Shown here: one piece after another, positions 26,682-35,017 of the stretch
Position numbering within the stretch: position 1 is the first letter of the stretch
Layout of the letters: each line of letters opens with the position of its first letter
Source: Hanstruepera marina
GTDB taxonomy: Bacteria; Bacteroidota; Bacteroidia; Flavobacteriales; Flavobacteriaceae
Length of the DNA: 64,000 nt
NCBI RefSeq assembly: GCF_019880635.1
Contig: NZ_JAINVX010000004.1
Span: 62,001 to 126,000, forward strand
Direction: 5' to 3'
Position numbers and translations under genes: made by a program
The notes under the pieces: model-generated
Told to the model about the DNA's origin: nothing
Database searches by the model: none
Seen by the model: only the letters and a program-made list of their open reading frames with translations

Positions 26682-27269
26682 ACTATGCAACACGAACTTA
26701 TCACAGATGCTACTTTAGTTTCAAATTACATAAAAGGAGACGAACGCGCTATCGAAATTCTAATTACTAGGCATAAACAACGCGTTTATAGCTTTATCTA
26801 TTCAAAAGTTTTTGATAGAGATGTAGCGGAAGACATTTTTCAAGATACCTTTATTAAGGTTATTCGAACACTTAAACACGGCAAATACAACGAAGAAGGT
26901 AAATTTTTGCCTTGGGTTATGCGTATATCACATAATTTGGTAATTGATTACTTTAGAAAAAATAACCGTATGCCTAAATTTAGTAATACGGGAGACTTTA
27001 ATATTTTTTCTGTTTTAAGTGACTCTTCATTAGATGCTGAAAAAAGTATTATAAAAAGCCAGGTAGAAAAGGATGTGCGTCGTGTAATTGAAGAACTACC
27101 AGAAGACCAAAAAGAAGTATTGGTTATGCGTATGTACAACGAAATGAGTTTTAAGGAAATATCAGAAAAAACAGGTGTTAGTATCAATACAGCTCTAGGT
27201 AGAATGCGTTATGCCTTGATTAATATGCGTAAGATAATTGATAAACATAATATAGTTTTAACGAATTAA
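26679..27269 (+). CDS. ECF-type RNA polymerase sigma factor
   Basis: 196 residues. Region 2 is KGDERAIEILITRHKQRVYSF, then DVAEDIFQDTFIKVIR and FLPWVMRISHNLVIDYFRK. Region 4 is ELPEDQKEVLVMRMYNEMSFKEI, with the helix-turn-helix GVSINTALGRMRYAL. No anti-sigma gene follows, only a 48-codon gene, so control may be by the leader hairpin or another route. In Flavobacteria this type is a conserved, non-cognate ECF-like factor. ATG at 26679 or 26685. Confidence 0.9.
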   Translation: MTMQHELITDATLVSNYIKGDERAIEILITRHKQRVYSFIYSKVFDRDVAEDIFQDTFIKVIRTLKHGKYNEEGKFLPWVMRISHNLVIDYFRKNNRMPKFSNTGDFNIFSVLSDSSLDAEKSIIKSQVEKDVRRVIEELPEDQKEVLVMRMYNEMSFKEISEKTGVSINTALGRMRYALINMRKIIDKHNIVLTN

Positions 27270-27328
27270 TACAATAAATAAAAAAAAGATACGTTAATGT
27301 AGAGTAGAAAACCATAAAAACAATTTAA

Positions 27329-27475
27329 ATGGCAAAACTTTACTCTCAAAAAAATCCTCAAAAACAACTTAATCTAAACCCAAAAGAAGAAACTGTAAAA
27401 TTTCTTCTTGATTACTCGAAGGCTTTAAGTGTTATAAATTGTAATAAGATGAAGTTTGAAGCACTTCTCAACTAA
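27329..27475 (+). CDS. Small conserved-looking 48-aa protein
   Basis: A short frame from ATG 27329 to TAA 27475, downstream of the sigma-factor gene and just before a strong terminator. The product is hydrophilic: MAKLYSQKNPQKQLNLN, then KEETVKFLLDYSKALSV, ending KFEALLN. It is basic at the start with one amphipathic helix. Position between sigma factor and terminator, third-base usage like its neighbours, and a compact helical design suggest a real gene. It might modulate the sigma factor; that is inference only. Confidence 0.65.
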   Translation: MAKLYSQKNPQKQLNLNPKEETVKFLLDYSKALSVINCNKMKFEALLN

Positions 27476-27481
27476 ACTTTG

Positions 27482-27513
27482 AAAAAGTCCTGATTAGTCT
27501 CGGGACTTTTTTT
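27482..27513. terminator. Hairpin terminator, bidirectional
   Basis: AAAAAGTCC (27482-27490) pairs with GGACTTTTT (from 27503), with a loop of about 12 bases and a T-run. It separates the sigma-factor unit from the convergent endonuclease III gene. Confidence 0.8.
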
Positions 27514-28168
27514 ATTTCTTTTTTGTATAATAATCTTTCAATACCGATTTTCTACCAATAGTTTTGGTTATCACATCTTTTTCCAAATCCCAACCTCTTG
27601 CAGGCGAATATTCGCGACCATACCATATAATCTGTAAGTGTAAATTATTCCACAATTCTTTTGGGAACAAGCGTTTGGCATCTTTTTCGGTTTGGACAAC
27701 ATTTTTGCCATTTGTAAAACCCCAACGATACATTAATCTGTGGATATGGGTATCTACTGGAAAAGCAGGAATACCAAAAGCTTGAGATAAAACAACGGCA
27801 GCTGTTTTATGGCCAACAGCGGGTAAGGCTTCCAGTTCCTCATAAGTTTTAGGAACCTCGCCATTATGTTTATCAATTAATATTTGCGACAAACCATGAA
27901 TGCCTTTGCTTTTCATAGGTGATAGCCCAACAGGTTTTATAATCTCTCTAATATCTTCAACGGAAAGCTTAACCATATCATACGGGTTATCTGCCTTGGC
28001 AAATAATAAAGGTGTTATTTGATTTACTCTAACATCAGTACTTTGGGCAGACATAAGAACAGCAATTAACAAGGTGTATGGGTCTTTATGGTCTAAAGGA
28101 ATAGGTATTGTAAGATATAATGTGTTTAACGTTTTTATAACGAAATCTACCTTTTCTTGCTTGGTCAT
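27512..28168 (-). CDS. nth: Endonuclease III-like DNA glycosylase lacking the Fe-S cysteines
   Basis: 218 residues with the helix-hairpin-helix/GPD glycosylase fold: LMSAQSTDVRVNQ, the hairpin LEALPAVGHKTAAVV with catalytic Lys121, and PVDTHIHRL with catalytic Asp139. The C terminus, where Nth normally has four cysteines for a [4Fe-4S] cluster, instead reads WYGREYSPARGWDLEKDV. The whole protein has no cysteine. It should be an active bifunctional glycosylase/lyase for oxidised pyrimidines. It is divergent from bcp with only 36 bp between them. Confidence 0.88.
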   Translation of the reverse strand: MTKQEKVDFVIKTLNTLYLTIPIPLDHKDPYTLLIAVLMSAQSTDVRVNQITPLLFAKADNPYDMVKLSVEDIREIIKPVGLSPMKSKGIHGLSQILIDKHNGEVPKTYEELEALPAVGHKTAAVVLSQAFGIPAFPVDTHIHRLMYRWGFTNGKNVVQTEKDAKRLFPKELWNNLHLQIIWYGREYSPARGWDLEKDVITKTIGRKSVLKDYYTKKK

Positions 28169-28174
28169 AAATTG

Positions 28175-28198
28175 TATTTTTGAAAAAAATCAAAGTTA
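28175..28198. promoter_or_regulatory. Back-to-back -7 boxes for bcp and nth
   Basis: TATTTTTG (28175-28182, plus strand, for bcp) and TAACTTTG (28198-28191, minus strand, for nth) both match TAnnTTTG. They lie in the 36-bp gap between the two start codons, so the promoters overlap. Confidence 0.5.
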
Positions 28199-28204
28199 AG
28201 AATT

Positions 28205-28654
28205 ATGACACAATTAAAGCCAGGAGATAAGGCTCCAGATTTTACCGCAAAAGATGAACAAGGAAATGATATTTCATTATCTGATTATAGAGGAAGAAAA
28301 CTGGTATTGTTTTTTTACCCAAAGGCGAGTACACCTGGTTGCACGGTAGAGGCCTGTAACTTAAGTGATAATTATGAGCAGTTTAATGCGAAAGGATATG
28401 ATATCTTGGGTGTAAGTGCCGATAGCCAAAGAAGACAATCTAATTTTAAAAGCAAATATAACTTCCCTTACCCTTTATTAGCTGATGAAGATAAAGCGGT
28501 TATTGAAGCCTATGGTGTTTGGGGGCCAAAAAAGTTTATGGGTCGAGAGTATGACGGCATTCACCGAACAACTTTTGTAATTGGTGAAAACGGAATTATT
28601 GAAGATGTAATTTTAAAAGTCAAAACAAAAGAGCACACGAGTCAAATTTTATAA
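28205..28654 (+). CDS. bcp: Thioredoxin-dependent thiol peroxidase (Bcp/PrxQ)
   Basis: 149 residues, a single AhpC/TSA domain: LKPGDKAPDFTAKDEQGN, then FFYPKASTPGCTVEACNL with the peroxidatic Cys and a second Cys five residues later, the PrxQ arrangement. The C-terminal VILKVKTKEHTSQIL is also typical. It reduces hydrogen peroxide and organic peroxides in the cytoplasm using thioredoxin. It is divergent from, and closely spaced with, the DNA glycosylase gene, so two defences against oxidative damage share one control region. Confidence 0.95.
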   Translation: MTQLKPGDKAPDFTAKDEQGNDISLSDYRGRKLVLFFYPKASTPGCTVEACNLSDNYEQFNAKGYDILGVSADSQRRQSNFKSKYNFPYPLLADEDKAVIEAYGVWGPKKFMGREYDGIHRTTFVIGENGIIEDVILKVKTKEHTSQIL

Positions 28655-28799
28655 AATTTGTATCTATAAAGTAGGAAATTCATTAATTATTTATGTAGTA
28701 CATCGGATTAAAATGACGTTTTATCGACATTAAATTTGTTAAGTCAATGATTTTTAACTATTTTGCCGATTGAAATATTCATTTAAAACCCCAATCAAA

Positions 28800-29216
28800 A
28801 TGAAAAACCTACTTAAAACCGCTACGGTTATGGCTTTGGCGCTTATTGTGTATAGCTGTGATTCTGAATCTATTACTGAAAATAGTTTTGAAGAAAATGT
28901 AAATAACGAGTTTTCAGATCAAAACTTATTTAATTGTGATGACGTTTCTTCCGTTATTAAATTTGTTAATCAGAGTAATATTCCAACAGATTTTGCTTTG
29001 TATACTGATGATGGAGAAATGATAACATTTGAATTGAGCATACAGCCTATGAATTCATCTGATTTAAAGTCATTTAATTCTGAATTATCTTTAGAAATTA
29101 ATATTAGAAATGAAGAATTTTATGTTACAAGAACAGCTAAATTTGAAAGTTGTAGATTAATAACTATTGTTATTGACCAGCAAAATCAGTTAGAGATTAT
29201 AGAAGCACAATTTTAG
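28800..29216 (+). CDS. Small lipoprotein of unknown function
   Basis: 138 residues from the ATG at 28800, which opens a lipoprotein signal (MKNLLKTATVMALALIVYSC). The mature part is acidic and beta-rich, with TDDGEMITFELSIQPM near the middle. I do not recognise a family. The longer frame from 28770 would put ten residues before the signal and is unlikely. A strong terminator follows. Confidence 0.7.
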   Translation: MKNLLKTATVMALALIVYSCDSESITENSFEENVNNEFSDQNLFNCDDVSSVIKFVNQSNIPTDFALYTDDGEMITFELSIQPMNSSDLKSFNSELSLEINIRNEEFYVTRTAKFESCRLITIVIDQQNQLEIIEAQF

Positions 29217-29230
29217 AATAGTCTAATAAT

Positions 29231-29263
29231 AAAAAAGGTCTTTCGTTTTGAAAGACTTTTTTT
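29231..29263. terminator. Hairpin terminator
   Basis: GGTCTTTC (29237-29244) pairs with GAAAGAC (29250-29256), preceded by A-run and followed by a T-run. It lies between the lipoprotein gene and the convergent gene at 29279. Confidence 0.8.
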
Positions 29264-29278
29264 ATTAAAATATGGCAA

Positions 29279-30727
29279 TTAATTTCTTAAAACTTCATCA
29301 GTTTCGTAGCCAAATAGGCATTTGTCCTCAATTATTTTTGCAACCCCTTCGGGCAACATAGTTTCCCAGCCGTCTTCACCTTCACTAATCATTTTTAGTA
29401 CTGTTCTGGAGAAGATAGATAATGTGGATTCATCATAATCTGTAATATCAACAACTTTTCCGTTGTATTTAAAGAATTTATATAATTCTTTCATACGTGG
29501 GTGGACTTTTAAATTTTCGCTAGTAGTAAGTGTACCATCGTCATTCTGCATAGGGTATAAGTATACACGTAAATCCTTAAAGAAAAGCTTACCAAATGCT
29601 TCTAAAATACCACCGCTTAAGTGTCGGTAATACTTTTCATCGAAAATATCGACTAAATTGTTAACTCCCATGGCCAAGCCCATACGACTTTTGGTATATT
29701 GAGAAAAATACTCAACCAGTTTATAGTATTCTTGGAAATTTGAAATTAAAACGGTTTGTCCTAAAGAACACAGTAAACGCGCACGATCCATAAAATCTTG
29801 TTCGTCTATTTCGCCTTCAGCTCTTAAGTTAGAAAGGGTGATTTCAAAAACCACTTGCGTCTTGTCTTCATCTACCTTATTCTCTTTTATAAACATTTCG
29901 TATGATTTGTGGAACATATCCATGTTTACTTTGGTTACCGGTCTAAAACTACCACGCAAGGCTAAAATGTTTCTTTTGTATAATACACGGGCAGGTAGCA
30001 CGTTATTACCGTCTGGAGAAAACATGACGGCATCTGTCATACCATTTTTAACTAACTGTAAACTCATTAATCGGTTATCAACTTCCTCAAATACAGGTCC
30101 AGAGAAATTAATGGTATCAATTTCTAATTGATCTTTATCTAAATGATCATATAAATAGCGTAATAGTTTTTTGGGCTCATTATACTTATAGAATGCGCCA
30201 TAAATTAGGTTTGTACCAAGAATACCCAATGTTTCTTGTTGTAAGCGTGCATCATTTTCCTTAAAACGAAGGTGTAAAATAATTTCATTATAATCTTGAT
30301 CGGCTTCAACCTGATAACGAATACCTACCCAACCATGACCTTTGAATTTTTTTGCAAAATCTATGGTTGTAACGGTATTGGCGTATGAAAAGAATAATTT
30401 GTGTGGATGTTTATCACGAATTAAACGTCTCTCAATTAAATCAATTTCATGGTCTAACATTTTAAGAAGACGCGCTTCTGTTACATAACGTCCATCATCT
30501 TCAATCCCATAAATGGCATCACTAAAGTCTTTATCGTATGCAGACATTGCTTTTGCAATTGTACCTGATGCACCTCCAGCACGAAAAAATTGGCGAACAG
30601 TTTCTTGACCTGCACCAATCTCGGCAAAGGTTCCATAAATGTTCTCATTAAGATTAATACGTAACGCTTTGGTTTTCAGCGAGGGAATATCATCAAACTC
30701 TCTATCTCCTTTTAAGCTAATTTCCAT
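29279..30727 (-). CDS. Conserved uncharacterised protein (Bacteroidota)
   Basis: 482 residues, cytoplasmic, with no signal peptide. It is highly patterned: LRINLNENIYGTFAEIGAGQ, FFRAGGASGTIAKAMSAYDK, HPHKLFFSYANTVTTIDF, GMGVNNLVDIFDEKYY-like blocks and HLSGGILEAFGKLFFKDLRV. I recall close relatives across Bacteroidota. They carry inconsistent database names (for example nicotinate-nucleotide adenylyltransferase or TonB receptor), neither of which fits: there is no HxGH nucleotidyltransferase motif and no signal or barrel. The function is unknown. A good promoter lies just upstream. Confidence 0.8.
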   Translation of the reverse strand: MEISLKGDREFDDIPSLKTKALRINLNENIYGTFAEIGAGQETVRQFFRAGGASGTIAKAMSAYDKDFSDAIYGIEDDGRYVTEARLLKMLDHEIDLIERRLIRDKHPHKLFFSYANTVTTIDFAKKFKGHGWVGIRYQVEADQDYNEIILHLRFKENDARLQQETLGILGTNLIYGAFYKYNEPKKLLRYLYDHLDKDQLEIDTINFSGPVFEEVDNRLMSLQLVKNGMTDAVMFSPDGNNVLPARVLYKRNILALRGSFRPVTKVNMDMFHKSYEMFIKENKVDEDKTQVVFEITLSNLRAEGEIDEQDFMDRARLLCSLGQTVLISNFQEYYKLVEYFSQYTKSRMGLAMGVNNLVDIFDEKYYRHLSGGILEAFGKLFFKDLRVYLYPMQNDDGTLTTSENLKVHPRMKELYKFFKYNGKVVDITDYDESTLSIFSRTVLKMISEGEDGWETMLPEGVAKIIEDKCLFGYETDEVLRN

Positions 30728-30753
30728 TGTAAATTGGGATTATTTCTTAAAGA

Positions 30754-30783
30754 CAAAGGTATTAAATTACCATGTCAAACAAA
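30754..30783 (-). promoter_or_regulatory. Promoter for the conserved protein gene
   Basis: On the minus strand TTTG (30783-30780), 18 bases, then TACCTTTG (30761-30754). This is a near-perfect flavobacterial promoter, 27 bases before the ATG at 30727. Confidence 0.65.
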
Positions 30784-30818
30784 AAAATAAGCTTATTTTT
30801 GTTTCAAACTTTGTAGTA

Positions 30819-31580
30819 TTGAAAGTAACATTTTTAGGTACTGGCACATCACAGGGAATTCCCGTAATTGGAAGCACACATCCTGTTTGCTTAAGTTCTA
30901 ATCCTAAAGATAAACGCTTGCGAGTTTCTGTTTTAATTGAATGGGATAATTATACGTATGTAATTGATTGCGGGCCAGATTTCAGGCAGCAAATGTTACG
31001 TGCTAATTGCCATAAAATTGATGGTATAATTTTTACTCACGAACATGCAGACCATACCGCTGGTATTGATGATATTAGGCCTTTCTTTTTTAGACAAGGC
31101 GATATTCCCATATATGCCCACAAACGCGTTTTGGGCGAGTTAGAGAGACGCTTTGACTATATTTTTGAAACCGAGAATAAATATCCTGGAGCACCAGGTG
31201 TTGTTAAAAATGAAGTAAAGAACGCATCTTTTGTATTGGGAAACCTACCTGTCATGCCTATAAATGGTATGCATTATAAACTTCAAGTATTTGGTTATAG
31301 ATTTGGTGATTTTGCCTATTTAACAGACATGAAGACTATAGAAGATCATGAACTTAACAAATTACAGAACCTACAAGTTTTAGTTTTAAATGCGCTTCGC
31401 GAAGGAGAGCACATTTCACATTTTAATCTTAACGAGGCTTTAGATATTATTGAACGATTACAGCCCAAGAAGGCTTATTTAACGCATATTAGTCATTTAT
31501 TGGGATTTCATGATGAGGTGCAACAAAAGCTTCCTGATAACGTTTATTTAGCCTACGATAACTTACAAATTACATTATAA
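30819..31580 (+). CDS. MBL-fold metallo-hydrolase (RNase Z/PhnP-like)
   Basis: 253 residues. I place the start at TTG 30819, giving a native N terminus (LKVTFLGTGTSQGIP read as MKVTFLG...). The frame is open further back to 30639, but that part lies over the 5' end of the divergent gene and reads as non-family sequence. The metal motif THEHADHTAGIDD is the HxHxDH of the MBL fold, and SHLLGFH near the end gives the last His. GSTHPVCLSSNP near residue 18 recalls the PhnP group of phosphodiesterases. The next gene's ATG overlaps this stop by one base. Confidence 0.85.
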   Translation: MKVTFLGTGTSQGIPVIGSTHPVCLSSNPKDKRLRVSVLIEWDNYTYVIDCGPDFRQQMLRANCHKIDGIIFTHEHADHTAGIDDIRPFFFRQGDIPIYAHKRVLGELERRFDYIFETENKYPGAPGVVKNEVKNASFVLGNLPVMPINGMHYKLQVFGYRFGDFAYLTDMKTIEDHELNKLQNLQVLVLNALREGEHISHFNLNEALDIIERLQPKKAYLTHISHLLGFHDEVQQKLPDNVYLAYDNLQITL

Positions 31581-32083
31581 TGAAGAGTAGAATTTTTATG
31601 TACTTGTTTATTTTTTCAGTGTTATTAGTCATATTTCAATATGTAAACTCTAAAAATATATTGGATAGTTACGAATCTAGAATTGAAAAAAAAGAAGCTA
31701 AAATGCAAAAATATGCCGATACGATAAGCAATTTACGCGACAGAGTATTAACGCTATCTGAATTTTCAATTACTGAAAGTGAATCTGCTATGAGTTATTT
31801 TGAAGCTCGTGGTTATCGTGTTGATGAGTTAATTCCGTTTATTACCGATGAGTTGTACGAACTTAACATGCTGAAAGGTGAGGAGCATCCTTTGATTCCT
31901 TATGCTTCAATGACAGGAGGGAAGATGCTTATTAATTCGGTTCGTGTATTAAACCACAAATGGATTATTGCTAACTTCTCTGATGGTAAATATTGGGGTG
32001 AAATATTTTTAAAATATGAATTAACAGATGACGAACAGCTAAAGTTTAATTTAGTAGAGTCGTTTTTGTACCCAATTAATTAA
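31580..32083 (+). CDS. Membrane-anchored coiled-coil protein, unknown
   Basis: 167 residues: an N-terminal membrane helix (FMYLFIFSVLLVIFQYV), a heptad coiled coil (YESRIEKKEAKMQKYADTISNLRDRV) and a globular domain. That domain has SMTGGKMLINSVRVLNHKWIIANF and GEIFLKYEL, which looks like an enzyme or receptor accessory domain. It overlaps the MBL-hydrolase gene by one base and is convergent with the 32076 gene. I cannot name a function. Confidence 0.75.
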   Translation: MKSRIFMYLFIFSVLLVIFQYVNSKNILDSYESRIEKKEAKMQKYADTISNLRDRVLTLSEFSITESESAMSYFEARGYRVDELIPFITDELYELNMLKGEEHPLIPYASMTGGKMLINSVRVLNHKWIIANFSDGKYWGEIFLKYELTDDEQLKFNLVESFLYPIN

Positions 32084-33794
32084 CCGTAAAATATTTAAAT
32101 ACTTGTTGTGTTTCTCCGCTTGGTAGAATACATTCCAATACAATTTGATAGAGGCCTTTATTATCAGATGTAAAAAAACTAATGGTAGTGTTTTCATTGC
32201 TGTTAATATTTGGAACCCATAATAGTTGCTTTCTGTAATCTGGTATACGCTCTAATGCAGGATTATTATCATAATTTGGCTGATAGTATTGCTTATTAGG
32301 TAATAGTGATGAGTACTCGACTAGTTTAGAAAAAGGGAGTTGTTCAATTTTAAAATCGCCATTATAAGTTTTAAATGAAATAATACCGTTGTAAAGGCTA
32401 TTCCCATAAACATACTGTCCCGTTACAGTACTAATACTTTCAATATGAGAATTATTATAGTTTACAATGTCTAAATTATCTTGAATTAAAATACCATCAA
32501 CCAAGATTAAAGGCTCTATGTGATTAAGATCTCTATTGTAATCTAAATTCACTAAATCTGGCACATTAAAAACAAAAATTGAATCCTGTTTTGTAAGTGA
32601 TGCTGTATTGACGATCTCAACAAATGTTTCCCTAATGGTTTTAAATCGGGTATAATCGTCAAGATTAAAAATTGTCTCTATGGAGTTATAGAAATCTTTA
32701 TTTCCTGTATTAGGAATTATACTATCAGCTTTAACAGCGAAATAGGCATTTTCTATTTGATGATTTACACTTTCTTGTTCTATCCAAGTTTTTAAATCAC
32801 TATTGAGTTTTAAATCAGAGTACCCAAATTGATTGTAAAAATTAAATGTTTTATCCTGAAGGGTGATTGAGTATTCGTTTCTTTTTGAATCTTGAACTTG
32901 AACTGCCAAAGGTTTATTGCTATAATTACCTGTTATAATGAAGTGAAACACACCTTTGCTATTTGTTACAGCATTTTTATAAATAGCATCTTTTCCTGAA
33001 AACGATAATGAAACGGCTATATCATTAACTGGTTCATTATTAGGAGATTCTATATAACCAGAAATGATTTCGCCTCGTAGCTCTGGTAAGTAATGTTTTG
33101 CAGGTTCATATTGTATTTCATTTTTAATGGGAGGATTAATAATAGCAATAGAATCTACTTTTCTGACAGACAAGGTGTTAATTGAAGTTGTATTCGCACT
33201 TAATGCTATTTGAAGACTTACTTTTTCTCGACTTCCAAAGGTTGATTGATTCAATTTAAGGGAAGCAAAATTTTGAGCAACTTCATCAAGATGAATTATA
33301 GAGTCAGTTTTATTAATTTGAGTGATGTTTTGAGTATTGTTAACTCCATCAACATTTTTATTATCTGACAAAAATGGATTGATAATAAAAATATCTTTTT
33401 CTGCGTAGTTATCTTTTAAATTGTTTTGAGACCACAGAGTATAAGAGATAAGTTTATAATGCCCGCTTCTTATAGAACCTGGTATAAAAAAGTCACCAAA
33501 GGCAAAGCTATTGCTAACCTTAAGTTTATGTTTAAAAACACGATTGTTGTTGGCACCAACTAGTTCAACATAGGTGATTTTGCTAATGTTGCTAAATTGC
33601 GCATCCTTGTTGTTAAATAATATGGTTTTATAATATAAATACTCTCCAGCTAAAAACACATTGGAATTTGTTGTTAACAAGCTGGTTTCTTCAGGAATGG
33701 ACTGTTTTAAAATGTTGTATTCCTTTGGACTAATTTGGCTAAACCCATATAGTGAAAAGGTTAAAAGGTATAGTATAATTAAGGTCTGTCTCAT
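32076..33794 (-). CDS. Exported MG2-like / plug-like protein of the TonB-DUF4249 operon
   Basis: 572 residues from the ATG at 33794, which opens a signal peptide (MRQTLIILYLLTFSLYGFSQ). The first part has the macroglobulin-like strand pattern ETSLLTTNSNVFLAGEYLYYKTILF. A carboxypeptidase-like repeat is at GYIESPNNEPVNDIAVSLSFSG. Near the C terminus comes a TonB-plug-like stretch, ILVDGILIQDN and IESISTVTGQYVYGNSLYNG. This combination occurs in Bacteroidota proteins placed beside TonB receptors. It is the third gene after the receptor and DUF4249 and begins 2 bases after the DUF4249 stop. Confidence 0.75.
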   Translation of the reverse strand: MRQTLIILYLLTFSLYGFSQISPKEYNILKQSIPEETSLLTTNSNVFLAGEYLYYKTILFNNKDAQFSNISKITYVELVGANNNRVFKHKLKVSNSFAFGDFFIPGSIRSGHYKLISYTLWSQNNLKDNYAEKDIFIINPFLSDNKNVDGVNNTQNITQINKTDSIIHLDEVAQNFASLKLNQSTFGSREKVSLQIALSANTTSINTLSVRKVDSIAIINPPIKNEIQYEPAKHYLPELRGEIISGYIESPNNEPVNDIAVSLSFSGKDAIYKNAVTNSKGVFHFIITGNYSNKPLAVQVQDSKRNEYSITLQDKTFNFYNQFGYSDLKLNSDLKTWIEQESVNHQIENAYFAVKADSIIPNTGNKDFYNSIETIFNLDDYTRFKTIRETFVEIVNTASLTKQDSIFVFNVPDLVNLDYNRDLNHIEPLILVDGILIQDNLDIVNYNNSHIESISTVTGQYVYGNSLYNGIISFKTYNGDFKIEQLPFSKLVEYSSLLPNKQYYQPNYDNNPALERIPDYRKQLLWVPNINSNENTTISFFTSDNKGLYQIVLECILPSGETQQVFKYFTVN

Positions 33795-33796
33795 TT

Positions 33797-35017
33797 TTAG
33801 TCTTCCCAAAAATCGGGTCTTATGTTTGATGAAATGGATGTGCAATCACCACATTCGGGGTTTACAATATCATATATGGTTCCGCTATTATCAATACCTG
33901 ATGCTAGTTTGTAATTATTGATGGTAATAAGTCTGTATAATGCGTTACGCTCATTTATATCACCATCACGAGCAGAATTATCATTGTAGTCAAGAGTCAA
34001 CAAATCACATTCGTAAAAATAATCAGGTTGTGGTATGTCAAAATCAGTAAAGTTGAAATAAATCCGTTCAGAGGAAATGGTTGCGGCTTCAAAGTAACCT
34101 ATTACCTTTTCAGAACTTTCACTACTTGGTTGAATGTTTCCTAATACATAACCTGGCTGTGTTTGCGATAGAATATTATTTAAGCTACCTAATTCATCAA
34201 TGGTATTGTAATAGGTATATGCCTCTAGACTTTGTATGTATTGGTTAACTAAAATACTATAGCGCTCTAGTATTTTACTATCATTAATTGGTATAAAATT
34301 GACTTCAAATCTAGAAACATAATTGTTATTCAATTCGTTAGTAGTGGTTTGTATAATACCAACAGACCTTTCAGTTGAATAGCAAACACGTTCTTCTTGT
34401 TCGCGTTCAGTAACTACAATATCATATTCAATACCATTGGCATCTTGGGTTAAATTTGTTAGTTCAATGTCAAAATCAAAATGGTTGGGAGCAATCACTT
34501 TGTAGGTTTCTTCATAATCATATTTAAAGTAATTGGCTTCACCTGAAGTGTTATCACTATCTACAAAAATAGATATGCCTTGTTCGCCATTATCTTTTGT
34601 TGTTAATTCAGCATATAGATTTGAAATTTCTGATATTGGTGTTAATGTTACTTCAGAAGATTGATAGGTTTTACCATTTTGTGTTGTTATAAATAACTGA
34701 TAAATTAAATCTTCTTCAGCTTGGAATTCTACATCAGAAACATAGATTCCTTCTTGATTTTGGGTGAACGCATAAATGTTGTTGTTACTATCATGTACTG
34801 TTACTTCAGCATTATTCTCTACTAAAGGCTCATTGTCTTCTAATTTATATGTGCGCGTTAACCTGACCTCTTGATTTTTTAGTTCATTTGTAATTACACT
34901 TTCAATAACTAATGCATCTAAAAACTCAATAGATTCTGGCTCAAAAGGTTCGCGGCAACTCATAATTACCATGAGTACTGATAAAAAAATTGAAATATGT
35001 TTGATTTTTGGCGACAT
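33797..35017 (-). CDS. DUF4249 lipoprotein
   Basis: 406 residues with a lipoprotein signal (IFLSVLMVIMSC) followed by REPFEPESIEFLDALVIESVITNEL, the start typical of DUF4249. The body has an Ig-like first domain (VTVHDSNNNIYAFTQNQEGIY) and a Cys-containing ending, CGDCTSISSNIRPDFWED, typical of this family. DUF4249 lipoproteins sit on the outer membrane beside an STN-type TonB receptor and are thought to be surface partners for ligand capture. The ATG overlaps the receptor's stop by one base. Confidence 0.88.
   Translation of the reverse strand: MSPKIKHISIFLSVLMVIMSCREPFEPESIEFLDALVIESVITNELKNQEVRLTRTYKLEDNEPLVENNAEVTVHDSNNNIYAFTQNQEGIYVSDVEFQAEEDLIYQLFITTQNGKTYQSSEVTLTPISEISNLYAELTTKDNGEQGISIFVDSDNTSGEANYFKYDYEETYKVIAPNHFDFDIELTNLTQDANGIEYDIVVTEREQEERVCYSTERSVGIIQTTTNELNNNYVSRFEVNFIPINDSKILERYSILVNQYIQSLEAYTYYNTIDELGSLNNILSQTQPGYVLGNIQPSSESSEKVIGYFEAATISSERIYFNFTDFDIPQPDYFYECDLLTLDYNDNSARDGDINERNALYRLITINNYKLASGIDNSGTIYDIVNPECGDCTSISSNIRPDFWED

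Noticed and set aside
29279-30727. Nicotinate-nucleotide adenylyltransferase or TonB receptor as the identity of this gene
   Set aside because: There is no HxGH nucleotidyltransferase motif, no signal peptide and no barrel features.
30639-30818. N-terminal extension of the MBL hydrolase back to 30639
   Set aside because: The region is antisense to the first codons of the divergent conserved gene and its promoter; it shows no family similarity and the family N terminus fits TTG at 30819.
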